This document shows, piece after piece, positions 1 through 7,344 of a DNA stretch of 49,894 nt. Each line of letters starts with the position of its first letter. Positions within the stretch are counted from its first letter, which is position 1. The notes beneath the pieces are model-generated. The model worked only from the letters and a program-made list of their open reading frames with translations, made no database searches and was not told the DNA's origin. Position numbers and translations under genes: made by a program. The stretch comes from Kangiellaceae bacterium (GTDB lineage Bacteria; Pseudomonadota; Gammaproteobacteria; Enterobacterales; Kangiellaceae): NCBI GenBank assembly GCA_016743995.1, contig JADGFG010000006.1:1-49894 (forward strand), written 5' to 3'.

Positions 1-35
1 TCTTGAGCGATTAAAAGTAGGTCTTGTTTTTTCAT
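1..35 (-). CDS. Partial gene start, possibly IS256-family transposase
   Basis: Only the first 11 codons (MKKQDLLLIAQ) lie inside the window; the gene runs off the left edge. A purine-rich GGGTAGGATAG precedes the ATG. The identity is an inference: the short N-terminus resembles the start of many mutator/IS256-type transposases, and an IS-end-like sequence sits 36 bp upstream in the expected orientation. Any other gene starting here remains possible. Confidence 0.4.
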   Translation of the reverse strand, partial: MKKQDLLLIAQ

Positions 36-70
36 ATTGTCTATCCTACCCATTTCTGGGATTAATGATA

Positions 71-99
71 GACAGTTACACAGAAAAATTTACATCCTC
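71..99 (-). repeat. Probable terminal inverted repeat of an IS element (copy 1)
   Basis: This 29-bp sequence contains GTTACACAG and TACATCCTC. It matches 26 of 29 positions with 29671-29699 in the same orientation. CTGTGTAAC in the terminal repeat is typical of IS256-family ends. The element body would lie to the left, consistent with the partial gene at 1-35. The family assignment rests on recalled pattern only. Confidence 0.5.
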
Positions 100-121
100 C
101 CAATAATCAGACAGACAGTCT

Positions 122-144
122 GTCTATGGCCTGCCATTTTTTTA
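122..144 (-). repeat. 3' tag, copy 1 (diverged)
   Basis: On the minus strand a run of A is followed by ATGGCAGGCC just after the stop of the small gene at 155-304. It resembles the tags after the stops at 1255, 3616 and 4277, but is interrupted by a GACAGACTGTC palindrome that also appears near 3551-3561. Confidence 0.35.
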
Positions 145-154
145 CTAATACAAA

Positions 155-304
155 TTATTTGGTTTTGTCGATTTCGTTAGCGATAGAATAACTTAACAAT
201 TTAACTTTTTGTGCCATCCTATGAGCGTTAATTGCCGATTGCTTTTCAACCTTATCAAGTTCTTTATCAAGATATTCATTTAATTCTTCTTGTTTACTCT
301 TCAT
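155..304 (-). CDS. Small coiled-coil-like hypothetical protein (49 aa)
   Basis: This 49-residue frame starts MKSKQEELNEYLDKELDKVE and ends IDKTK. It is highly charged, with regularly spaced Leu, and looks like a short amphipathic helix or coiled coil. Its ATG lies inside the end of the 72-aa gene, an 11-nt overlap (ATGAAGAGTAA), which suggests translational coupling. It is the last member of a three-gene minus-strand unit with 294-512 and 518-1072. Both small products share acidic LDK-type segments. No family is recognised. A role as a small partner or antitoxin for the GNAT-like protein upstream is speculation. Confidence 0.55.
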   Translation of the reverse strand: MKSKQEELNEYLDKELDKVEKQSAINAHRMAQKVKLLSYSIANEIDKTK

Positions 305-512
305 TATCAATATCCCTTATTTCTTTTAAAACTCTACGGAAAGTTAAGTCATCTTTAGGGTAAAGCACTCGTCCTTCGTGGTCTTCACCATTAGTTTTAT
401 CAAGCTTATCAAGCTCTCTACCAAGTCCATCATAACAACGGCCACTTTTAATCATTTCCTTTTCGGCTTCATCCAGTTTTTTGTCTATTTCGTCAGGGTC
501 AAATTCACTCAT
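294..512 (-). CDS. Acidic hypothetical protein (72 aa)
   Basis: This is a short, strongly acidic soluble protein with no membrane segment or signal peptide. The N-terminal half looks helical (DPDEIDKKLDEAEKEM), and the C-terminal half carries a DLTFRRVLKEIRDID stretch. The ATG at 512 lies 5 nt after the stop of the GNAT-like gene, and its end overlaps the 49-aa gene. The compact spacing supports one transcript of three genes. No family is recognised; size and charge are compatible with an antitoxin or accessory protein, which is inference. Confidence 0.6.
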   Translation of the reverse strand: MSEFDPDEIDKKLDEAEKEMIKSGRCYDGLGRELDKLDKTNGEDHEGRVLYPKDDLTFRRVLKEIRDIDNEE

Positions 513-517
513 TATAA

Positions 518-1072
518 CTACAGCCTCATTATTAAATGTGTTGTTTCACCACGATAGTTCTCGTGGGGTTTATAGCCTTTTGAGGAATATAACCTAACAT
601 GTGCGGGTGATACTGGGTTGCAAAGCCATATTTCCTTTGTATTATTTAATTTTGCATACAAATCAGCAGCATAGAGGTTTATATCAACAGTATCGCCAGA
701 TAAGCCGTTACATGATAAAGGAGAACGCTCAATAGCATGCAACCTTAGTATCAGCCTGTCTTGCTGCATCATACCATAACATAATGTGATTAAATTTTCA
801 CCTTTTGATAGCGCTAAGTCAAAGCGTCTGGCTGCGCTACGAGCGCCGTATTCATGATAAAGCTTAACCCAATCCCAACTTGCTGCTCTATTGGGTTTTG
901 TCCAACGCTCTTTCCAGGTATTTGCAATTTGAGCGTGTCGTAAACTAATTTCGCTGGCGCTTATTGTTAAATGCTTATACCTTTCCTCAACCTTGTTACA
1001 TATTTTTTTTCTTAGCTCAGAATGAAAAGTAGCCATTTGCCGCCATGTCAGGCTTTTATATTCAGTACTCAT
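518..1072 (-). CDS. GNAT-like hypothetical protein
   Basis: The protein has 184 residues. The N-terminal third is helical and basic, with a Trp-rich AASWDW segment. The C-terminal half resembles a diverged N-acetyltransferase fold: a strand-rich core (LITLCYGMMQ, LILRLHAIERSP), then INLYAADLYAKL, and finally PVSPAHVRLYSSKGY, which mimics the GNAT end motif where a late-strand Asn/Ser and Tyr precede a K-GY/GF turn. A classic acetyl-CoA pyrophosphate loop is not clear, so catalysis is uncertain. AAGGGA sits before the ATG at 1072. It is the first gene of an operon with two small acidic/helical genes, an arrangement seen in toxin-antitoxin modules, although the pairing is not proven here. Confidence 0.55.
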   Translation of the reverse strand: MSTEYKSLTWRQMATFHSELRKKICNKVEERYKHLTISASEISLRHAQIANTWKERWTKPNRAASWDWVKLYHEYGARSAARRFDLALSKGENLITLCYGMMQQDRLILRLHAIERSPLSCNGLSGDTVDINLYAADLYAKLNNTKEIWLCNPVSPAHVRLYSSKGYKPHENYRGETTHLIMRL

Positions 1073-1224
1073 AGTTCCCTTTATTTGGTTAGCTTTAATT
1101 TTCGGTATTGTACCGTACTTGATTAAATAAAAAGAAGAGCCTCAGCTTATATATAAGCATTACCTCTTAATTTTATTGAGTGTTGAGATTGAATGTTTGT
1201 TAACGAATTTTCTGATGGTGTCGA

Positions 1225-1257
1225 AAATTATTTGACCGAGAGTCCACTATTTTTTTA
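1225..1257 (-). repeat. 3' tag, copy 2
   Basis: Just after the stop of the 248-aa gene the minus strand reads a run of A, then TAGTGGACTCTCGGTCAAAT. The same layout (A-run, AGCAGRCACT, TGTMAAAT) follows the genes ending at 3616 and 4277. Confidence 0.45.
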
Positions 1258-2001
1258 GCTCACGTCCTTAACCTCGAGATTCAAACCATTGTACAGCGGC
1301 GACTCCCAGCATATCGTGGCACCGCTTGAAAAGCCTTCTTTGTGTTTTTTCAGGTTATCAGTTAGTGATTCGAACATGATAAACCTATATTTTTTTACAA
1401 CATCCACCTTGGTATTATCAGTCTCGACAGATAATTCAATAATATAATCACCCGGTAACCAATTGAAGTGCTTTTCAAAAAGCTCATTAAATGGTTTCAC
1501 TAGTTGCTCATCAACAGTTACCAAGCCACTGCCAGGCAGAGCAGCTTGCTTTCGTTCAAAAATATCACTAGCAAGGAGCACTTCCGCCTCTCGATACTTC
1601 TCCTCATAATTACGATCAAAGTAATTTAAGAAACTAACATTATGACCCCATTCTTCATCTGGTTTGATGTTAAAGCTGGTTAACAATCTAAATTGATTGT
1701 TCATTGGATCGGCAATATATGACTGCGCGGGTAGGTTCATTACCTCATCACCATCTCTTAATACTTTGCCTCTGATTTTCTTAACGCGAATTGTTCGACC
1801 TCCAAGATTTCTCAGAATCACATGAACTTGAAGATTCGGGTTACCTATCTTATGTGTGATAAAAATTCTGGAGTAAACCTCGAAATCTAAATTTGCTTTT
1901 CGTATCATGATATGAACTGGCGGTAATTGAGACAAGACCAATGCAAAAAGTGAAATAACAACCGACCAAAACTTCCAATCCGTAATTAACTGCTGAAACA
2001 T
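1255..2001 (-). CDS. N-terminally anchored hypothetical protein
   Basis: The protein has 248 residues. One hydrophobic segment at about residues 11-32 (FWSVVISLFALVLSQLPPV) anchors it, and the rest is soluble. The region from about 35 to 110 looks like a beta-sandwich (VYSRIFITHKIGNPNLQVHV, then LRNLGGRTIRVKKIRGKV). A second beta region near 180-215 contains PGDYIIELSVETDN. No catalytic motif is visible. GAGGAG precedes the ATG at 2001. It is transcribed with its neighbours but separated from the alarmone synthetase by about 130 bp. The function is unknown; anchored beta-domain proteins of this sort occur beside defence genes, which is only context. Confidence 0.6.
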   Translation of the reverse strand: MFQQLITDWKFWSVVISLFALVLSQLPPVHIMIRKANLDFEVYSRIFITHKIGNPNLQVHVILRNLGGRTIRVKKIRGKVLRDGDEVMNLPAQSYIADPMNNQFRLLTSFNIKPDEEWGHNVSFLNYFDRNYEEKYREAEVLLASDIFERKQAALPGSGLVTVDEQLVKPFNELFEKHFNWLPGDYIIELSVETDNTKVDVVKKYRFIMFESLTDNLKKHKEGFSSGATICWESPLYNGLNLEVKDVS

Positions 2002-2131
2002 TTAATCTCCTCGTACGGTTATTGTGATTCGAACGCTCAATTCAAAAATTCAGATTGTAGCTTAACCTGAGTATTTTGCAATTTCTGGTTATCTTTTTCT
2101 TTATTGTTTCCAAAACCTTAATTGGCTAGAT

Positions 2132-3166
2132 TTATTTTTCAACAGGGTTATCCTTAAACCACTCTGAAAATTTGTTTCTTTGAGAGTTGTAAAGTACCCT
2201 TTGGTATTTGTTTGTATCTGATTGATATAATACATGCCTTAATTCTGTATAAGGGTTAAAAGCATGTTTTCTTGTTGGAGTTTCACCAATTGACTCTTTA
2301 TATTTTTCTACATGGGAAAAGTTTGAGTCAATTATTGATTTAAATTCACTCGGAGTAATGAAGCCATAACTTAATATTTCAGATACAAACCCGTCCACTT
2401 TATATGAATGAAACTCATACCCTTCAAACAAATCACCTGCAATAGCTAAAAACGAGAAAACATTTAGCACTTCATCTGCTGAAGGTGTGGCTATTTTAGC
2501 TTTCTCTTTCTCCTCCCTGGTTGCTTTGATAGTTTTCTCTCGAATGCTAAAAAACTCTCTATCTGCTAGTTCAAAAAGTGCAGCCAAGGTATTAATCCTT
2601 CTTTTTAGCGGCAAAGGAATAGACTTTTTATATTTTATTTTGTGATCTAGAACACTCCAAGCATCTTGAATTATTGTTCTAATTTGAACTTCAAAGCGGA
2701 AGTCGGAATATCTAGAATACTCTCGCATTTTATCTCTAGGGTCTTTTAATTTTAGATCAACATGCAAGCCTTTATATCCAAAAGAGGATTCTTTACTTTC
2801 AATGTCTTTAATTTTGTCAGTTATCTCAATCACTTCAAATTCATCAGCCAGTATATCTTTAATTTTTTCTACATCGGATTCATATAGCGATACAACCCTA
2901 AGTCCTATAAGATCAGTAATATGATCCTTTATTTCATACTCTTCTTTGTTTTCTTCTAGTTTCGATTGGTATTTCAGCGTGAATTTTTTTAGTGATTCAT
3001 CACGGTCTTTAACACGACCTGTAATAGCTGATATCGCAAAATCTTCAGCAAGAATAGAGTTTATAATGGCAATAAAAGCATTTTTAGCTGATTCTATTGT
3101 TTCATACTTTTCGTTATAAAACTCTCTAAAATTATTTTTCTCGACTTCGAAATCCAGTGATGCCAT
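2132..3166 (-). CDS. RelA/SpoT-domain alarmone synthetase-like protein
   Basis: The protein has 344 residues. The synthetase core spans about residues 40-185: GRVKDRDESLKKF at 50-62 (ATP-binding basic loop), DLIGLRVV at 85-92, GYKGLH at 130-135 (the nucleotide-stacking Tyr loop) and FEVQIRTIIQDAW with a later His at 158-175. The key residues all look intact, so it should transfer pyrophosphate to a nucleotide. It lacks the HD hydrolase and the TGS/ACT domains of long RelA/SpoT. A C-terminal extension of about 150 aa exceeds a minimal small alarmone synthetase and could be a regulatory or sensing domain. AAGGAG precedes the ATG. Family relatives include housekeeping small synthetases, toxic synthetases and CapRel-type phage sensors. 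The accessory setting favours the latter two, but this is unproven. Confidence 0.85.
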   Translation of the reverse strand: MASLDFEVEKNNFREFYNEKYETIESAKNAFIAIINSILAEDFAISAITGRVKDRDESLKKFTLKYQSKLEENKEEYEIKDHITDLIGLRVVSLYESDVEKIKDILADEFEVIEITDKIKDIESKESSFGYKGLHVDLKLKDPRDKMREYSRYSDFRFEVQIRTIIQDAWSVLDHKIKYKKSIPLPLKRRINTLAALFELADREFFSIREKTIKATREEKEKAKIATPSADEVLNVFSFLAIAGDLFEGYEFHSYKVDGFVSEILSYGFITPSEFKSIIDSNFSHVEKYKESIGETPTRKHAFNPYTELRHVLYQSDTNKYQRVLYNSQRNKFSEWFKDNPVEK

Positions 3167-3615
3167 GACTACTCCTTAGTGAATTTAACAGCTTATTCTA
3201 TTCAATAAACCACAAGTAATTAGATGAATTACTAATCAACAGTTTATAGATACCTGCTTACTTTGCAAGCGCTATTACTTTTGTATTGATTGAATATCGC
3301 TCATCTTGTATATGGTAATAATCAATAAAATCAGATGGTTACCTGGTTGTCCGCACGTAGCATGCAACCTAATTTCGACTAAAATTAATTACACAAACAT
3401 GTTTTTCATGAATTAATCAGAGAGATGACCATGATTTACCGAAAATCACCAAAGCTAATGTGAAGAGTTCTTTCAAAAATAAGGGCAATTCAGACAAGGA
3501 AACCAGCGATTTACGCAATTAATACCGCTTTCTTAACAGGAAAGCCAATATCAGACAGTCTGACTATAGAAAAACTCGCACAAATCATTTTACAAAGTGT
3601 CTGCTATTTCTTCAC
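3167..3615. other. Intergenic region with duplicated leader
   Basis: No convincing gene is seen in these about 450 bases; short frames on the plus strand are interrupted. The region holds leader copy A (3206-3329) and, at 3551-3561, a CAGACAGTCTG palindrome that recurs near 109-121. A 3' tag belonging to the gene at 3616 occupies its right end. Confidence 0.5.
3206..3329 (-). repeat. Duplicated leader, copy A
   Basis: This stretch upstream of the alarmone synthetase shares long matches with 5731-5876 upstream of the AlbA_2 gene. Shared blocks include ACAAGTAAT, AGATGAATTACT, ATCAACAGTTTA, ACAAGCGC/GCAAGCGC and TTGAATAT. Copy A lacks about 24 bp present in copy B. Its distance from the start codon (about 40-165 nt) suits a promoter or leader. 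Confidence 0.65.
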
Positions 3616-3618
3616 TTA
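3582..3618 (-). repeat. 3' tag, copy 3
   Basis: On the minus strand the sequence after the stop of the zinc-ribbon gene reads ATAGCAGACACTTTGTAAAA, close to the tag after 4277. The two share an A-rich start, AGCAG[AG]CACT and a TGT.AAAT tail. Confidence 0.5.
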
Positions 3619-4089
3619 ATCCAGGCATAAATACAGCGCTACAAACATATAGACGATTAAACTCCATAAATGAACTCTATACATAAACGGATTTTTGTTA
3701 CGCTGGTATACAACATCGTGCTGACCAAGTGCGTATCCTGTTCTATAGATGGTTAACGCATAGTAACCGGCTAAAGGTATCGAAATCAGGTAAAACCAGG
3801 TAAATATGCCATCGACTGCAAAACTTAAAGCCAATAACCCAAGAGCCGCAAATACAAATAATAATCGAGCTGACTTTACAGGCTCTGCCTCTAAAGGAAT
3901 TTCTTTCTGCGAAAACAATTTGAGTTTTTCATCAGTTGCTTTAGTTTCAACGTCTTTATTTGAATTGCGCTTCGATTTTAGAGTTAAAAGCCAGTCGGCG
4001 TAATCCTTACCACACCGAGTACAGTTCCAATTATGGCTCTTTCTAAAGTCTGATGTTTCAAATTCACAAAATGGACAAGGTGCACTCAT
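3616..4089 (-). CDS. Zinc-ribbon membrane protein, unknown function
   Basis: The protein has 157 residues. Two CxxC pairs (PCPFC at 5-8 and CTRC at 23-26) form a likely N-terminal zinc ribbon, followed by a charged linker of about 45 residues. Hydrophobic segments follow at about 74-92, 95-112 and 136-155, giving three likely membrane spans with the ribbon in the cytoplasm. GAAGGA precedes the ATG at 4089. Such ribbon-plus-membrane proteins are widespread and uncharacterised. The surrounding accessory genes point to an auxiliary or sensing role, but nothing fixes the function. Confidence 0.65.
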   Translation of the reverse strand: MSAPCPFCEFETSDFRKSHNWNCTRCGKDYADWLLTLKSKRNSNKDVETKATDEKLKLFSQKEIPLEAEPVKSARLLFVFAALGLLALSFAVDGIFTWFYLISIPLAGYYALTIYRTGYALGQHDVVYQRNKNPFMYRVHLWSLIVYMFVALYLCLD

Positions 4090-4236
4090 GTTATTTCCTT
4101 CATTACAGTTTAGCTAACTTTCCGACCATGATTGTTATGTTTTTTACTTTCTACCTGAAAATTTTTTCTTATTATTTGTTGTCAATATATTTCATAAGTT
4201 CATAAATAGTTATCTATACTCAGCAGCAACCCAATA

Positions 4237-4270
4237 GAATTATTTGACAGAGTGCCTGCTGTTTTTTCTC
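4237..4270 (-). repeat. 3' tag, copy 4
   Basis: After the stop of the AlbA_2 gene the minus strand reads an A-run, then CAGCAGGCACTCTGTCAAAT. This is the best-preserved member of the tag family found after the stops at 1255 and 3616. Confidence 0.5.
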
Positions 4271-4276
4271 TTAACC

Positions 4277-5665
4277 CTATGCCTTAATGTACCGGTAGAG
4301 AAAAGCAGATGCATTCTCATCTTCTACTTTGATTTCACCGCTTGCCCTTAACTTTTTTAAAGCAAGCTTTACTTTTTGCATATCGTCTTCACCACTTAGC
4401 TGCCTTACAAGCTTATTAGATATTGATGAACTTGGGTTTTCGGAAAAATACTGTAGTATGACATCCTCTATTGACGCTAATTTCTGATGTCTGATGGTAA
4501 CAACAAACGCATTTTCTTTTTCGTCAAATACGGGATCGACCAAGCCTGCTTTTTTCAGTTCATTCTTAGCTGTATCTAGGCCTTCTCCAATATCATGGTT
4601 AACAGGATTCGGAAGATTGTGCAGCATTCGGACCACATTAGGGTTTCTAGAAAATCGCTCGTCATAAAGGTTACCTAGTGTCATATACCCTGGTAGTTTA
4701 CCTGGGCTCTGTACTTCAACACGGTTATCAAAAACCCGAACATGAATATCATCATTTAAGCTATAGTCTCGATGAATAACAGCGTTTACTAGTATTTCCT
4801 TTAAAGCTTCTGATGGGTAGTTTAGCTTTACCAGCTTGCCAGCATCCTGAAATGAGGCACCGTCAATATATTTAGAAACTTGCTTAACAGTTTTTTCTAT
4901 TACGTTTTCTACATCACCATTTATTGTCACAGGCATTTCTTCAAGCTGCTCGCGTTTATATTCAACTTCTGTCGTTCTTAATCTATAAACCTTTACTGCA
5001 CAACGTGTTTCTAGAGTGGCTTGAGGCTCATCATCGAATAAGAGAACGGACCCAACATTTGGCACTCTTTCATTATCTTTTTTAGTTAACAGGCGTTGTT
5101 TTCTTAAGAAAGCTTCAGGGTTTAGGTGGGTGCTGACGCGATTCATGTATCCGCGTAGCAGATCGCCCTCTGTGAGGTCTTCTATATCAACGTCACCTAA
5201 TGCTCTTCTTTCGTATGGTTCTGCTCCTTTTGAATAGCCCAGCTGTGTTATCCTGTCTCCTTTAATTTTTCTTTTAGCTGCGTTGATTCTAATGTAACAA
5301 TCTTCAGAAGCAGTGTAGTGAACTTTGGGGCTTTTGGGGATGCCAAAATGCAAAACAAAGCCTTTACCTTCAACTTTTAAGAATTCGATTTGAACATTCT
5401 CAACGGCTGGATTTGTTTCTTCCAAAAGTGTTGATATTAAGCCGTTGGCATCTTCTTGTTCTCCAAAACCTACGACTCGCTCACCCGCTTCGACTTTATC
5501 CTCTATGCCTATGTATAAGTCACCTCCATCTGAGTTCGCAAAAGCGACAAATGTTTCTTGTAGTTTCGCTGGGTTAATCCTTTTGCTTTTTACATCATTA
5601 AAATGGTCTTCATTTAAGGCAAGGAGCGTATTAAGCTCACCCTGGTCTATAGTTCTAACTTCCAT
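4277..5665 (-). CDS. AlbA_2 (Schlafen-like) / HATPase-type putative regulator
   Basis: The protein has 462 residues. The N-terminal AlbA_2/Schlafen-AlbA domain is marked by FVAFANSDGGDLYIGIED at about 39-56 and DCYIRINAAKRK at 122-133. A GHKL-type ATPase-like region follows, with EALKEILVNAVIHRDYS at 286-302 (helix carrying the Asn of the N box), VEVQSPGKLP at 317-326 and GEGLD at 360-364. The C-terminal 65 residues look like a winged helix. This is the COG2865 architecture, long called a predicted transcriptional regulator and common in defence islands. AGAGGA precedes the ATG, and a duplicated leader lies upstream. Target and ligand cannot be told from sequence. Confidence 0.85.
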   Translation of the reverse strand: MEVRTIDQGELNTLLALNEDHFNDVKSKRINPAKLQETFVAFANSDGGDLYIGIEDKVEAGERVVGFGEQEDANGLISTLLEETNPAVENVQIEFLKVEGKGFVLHFGIPKSPKVHYTASEDCYIRINAAKRKIKGDRITQLGYSKGAEPYERRALGDVDIEDLTEGDLLRGYMNRVSTHLNPEAFLRKQRLLTKKDNERVPNVGSVLLFDDEPQATLETRCAVKVYRLRTTEVEYKREQLEEMPVTINGDVENVIEKTVKQVSKYIDGASFQDAGKLVKLNYPSEALKEILVNAVIHRDYSLNDDIHVRVFDNRVEVQSPGKLPGYMTLGNLYDERFSRNPNVVRMLHNLPNPVNHDIGEGLDTAKNELKKAGLVDPVFDEKENAFVVTIRHQKLASIEDVILQYFSENPSSSISNKLVRQLSGEDDMQKVKLALKKLRASGEIKVEDENASAFLYRYIKA

Positions 5666-5730
5666 ACATTCCTCTTTATATCTTTACGGAGTTCATTCGA
5701 TGAGTAGACTAACCAACTGATTCTGTTTCG

Positions 5731-5876
5731 TAAAACACAAGTAATGAGATGAATTACTGAGCAAGAATTTTTAATGACTTAAAATCAACAGTTTACAGGT
5801 GCCTACTCATTTTACAAGCGCAACTACTTTTATTCAGGTTGAATATTGCTCGCCCTTTGTATAATAGCCAATAAAT
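5731..5876 (-). repeat. Duplicated leader, copy B
   Basis: This partner of copy A at 3206-3329 sits upstream of the AlbA_2 gene in the same orientation relative to the gene. It carries about 24 extra bases in the middle (around 5760-5785). The duplication suggests shared regulation of the two genes, or that both arrived with related flanks. Confidence 0.65.
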
Positions 5877-5933
5877 ACATAGAACCCCTTAATTGTTCAT
5901 AGAATTATTTTCCAGGAAAACAGGCTTCTCCCG

Positions 5934-5939
5934 TATAAT
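5934..5939 (+). promoter_or_regulatory. Putative -10 box of the esterase gene
   Basis: A perfect TATAAT lies 46 bp before the chosen ATG at 5985. No good -35 hexamer is visible at 16-18 bp spacing. The position argues that transcription starts near 5946, after the upstream in-frame TTG at 5943, and supports the ATG start. Confidence 0.45.
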
Positions 5940-5984
5940 GCATTGATTTCATATCACTTACAGACTAAAAGCGGAAAATATTGT

Positions 5985-6647
5985 ATGCCATTATTGCCTC
6001 ATATTGAACTTGAAACGGGTGAAAACCCCGATGCCAGTGTTATCTGGTTACATGGCCTTGGTGCCGACGGTAATGACTTTAAACCGGTTGTTGCAGAGCT
6101 GGGGCTTCCAGAAAACGCAGCAATTCGATTTATATTTCCTCATGCGCCTTCAATTCCGGTGACCATTAATAACGGATTTGTCATGCCAGCGTGGTATGAC
6201 ATTCTTGATATGACGATCGACAGAAAAGTGGATGAAACTCAACTAAGAAAATCTTCGCAATCGATTGTTGATTTTATCGAAAATGAAAAGAAGCGCGGAG
6301 TTAGCACCGAACGAATTATAGTTGCAGGTTTTTCGCAGGGTGGGGCGGTCGCCTTTGAAACAGCACTCAGTTACCCGGAAAAGCTGGCTGGACTGCTCGC
6401 TCTTTCAACCTATTTTGCGACACACGATACGATGAGTTTTAACCCGGCAAACCAGACGCTTCCGGTAGAGATACATCATGGCGATTTTGACCCTGTTGTA
6501 CCGCCAGCGCTGGGCCAGTCGAGCTATCAGCTGCTAAAATCGAAAAATTATGAGGTTAATTTGAAAAAGTATCCGATGGAACATTCTGTTTGTCCTCAGC
6601 AGATCCGTGATATTTCAACATGGATAGGTAAAGTTCTCAGTCTCTGA
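5985..6647 (+). CDS. Carboxylesterase/phospholipase, alpha/beta hydrolase
   Basis: The protein is 220 residues from the ATG at 5985. An in-frame TTG at 5943 is rejected because it overlaps the promoter and adds residues foreign to the family. The family signature is clear: VIWLHGLGADGNDF near the N-terminus, nucleophile elbow GFSQGG (Ser about 117), the acid in HGDFDPVVP (Asp about 169) and the catalytic His in MEHSV (about 200). This group hydrolyses short-chain carboxylic esters and lysophospholipids in the cytoplasm. The length matches the family norm. It is monocistronic, with a hairpin downstream at 6702-6732. Confidence 0.92.
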   Translation: MPLLPHIELETGENPDASVIWLHGLGADGNDFKPVVAELGLPENAAIRFIFPHAPSIPVTINNGFVMPAWYDILDMTIDRKVDETQLRKSSQSIVDFIENEKKRGVSTERIIVAGFSQGGAVAFETALSYPEKLAGLLALSTYFATHDTMSFNPANQTLPVEIHHGDFDPVVPPALGQSSYQLLKSKNYEVNLKKYPMEHSVCPQQIRDISTWIGKVLSL

Positions 6648-6701
6648 TTAGTCTTTTGATAAATCAGGCTGGTTTGTTAATAATCAGGTTTGTTGACAAA
6701 A

Positions 6702-6732
6702 GGCCCTTCAGTAATCATTTGTTGAAAGGGCC
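6702..6732. terminator. Probable bidirectional terminator
   Basis: Inverted repeat GGCCCTTCA / TGAAAGGGCC with a 12-nt loop, between two convergent genes. AAAA lies before the stem on the plus strand, so the minus strand reads GGGCCTTTTG. The plus-strand T tract is weak (ATATTTATT). Confidence 0.6.
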
Positions 6733-6870
6733 ATATTTATTGAAAAGACTAATATTTATTGAACGGCTAAATTTTAAATCTTAAAAGTTTAAGCATGAGG
6801 CATTAAATCAGCGGTAAAAACAGGCTGCCAGCATGACCCGTGAACCTACAAAATTGTCAGGAGAACAGGT

Positions 6871-7344
6871 TTACACCACCGCTCTGAACTTACCAAACTC
6901 AAAATATTTGATATTGCTGGCCAGTTTTATCTTAGGGTAATAGTCCGGGTATAACCAGAATAGTGAGTCCTGTTCTGGCTCTACGATATAAATGGGTAAA
7001 TCATAGCTTCGTGCAGCTTCATAGGCTGCGATTACTTTGTGTCTTGGACCACCAGTAGCGTTAAACAATACATCTTGCTCGCCATTTTTCTCATAATTAA
7101 ACAACTCAAAAAAGCTTTGTAAAACCTCATCAGATGAAGTAGTTGTGGGGAGTATCCAGGATTCAATTTCAATGTCCTGGTTAGATAATGATTGTTTAAG
7201 CTGGCTAAAATCGGCGTGTTGATATTGTTCGTGAGCTACGACCAGACGAGTAACAGGAACATTTTGGCTATGAAAGGGCGTCAATATTGCGGTAGAGTGG
7301 CCTCCCATTAAATATACATGTGTTACATTATTTTGAAATTCCAT
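6871..7344 (-). CDS. Stand-alone CARF-like (Card1/Can2, DUF1887 N-terminal) domain protein
   Basis: The protein has 157 residues. It starts with a beta strand and a Gly-rich turn (VYLMGGHSTAIL). It carries NATGGPRHKVIAAYEAARSY at about 94-113 and then LPIYIVEPEQDSLFWLYP. This strongly resembles the N-TGGT-K-...-AA-E segment of DUF1887 CARF domains, which bind cyclic oligoadenylate. Full-length Card1/Can2 proteins carry a PD-(D/E)xK nuclease after the CARF domain; here the gene stops right after the CARF fold. No CRISPR array or cas gene is visible. It could be a ring nuclease, a sensor working with a partner elsewhere, or a relic. Thr to Pro and Lys to His changes in the usual TGGTK motif (TGGPRHK) make ligand binding uncertain. 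Confidence 0.65.
   Translation of the reverse strand: MEFQNNVTHVYLMGGHSTAILTPFHSQNVPVTRLVVAHEQYQHADFSQLKQSLSNQDIEIESWILPTTTSSDEVLQSFFELFNYEKNGEQDVLFNATGGPRHKVIAAYEAARSYDLPIYIVEPEQDSLFWLYPDYYPKIKLASNIKYFEFGKFRAVV

Noticed and set aside
1..5900. An integron cassette array with attC sites.
   Set aside because: No paired RYYYAAC/GTTRRRY cores or integron integrase were found; the shared 3' tags are reported separately as unexplained.
5943..5984. A longer esterase start at TTG 5943.
   Set aside because: It lies at the -10/transcription start region and the added residues are unlike the family.
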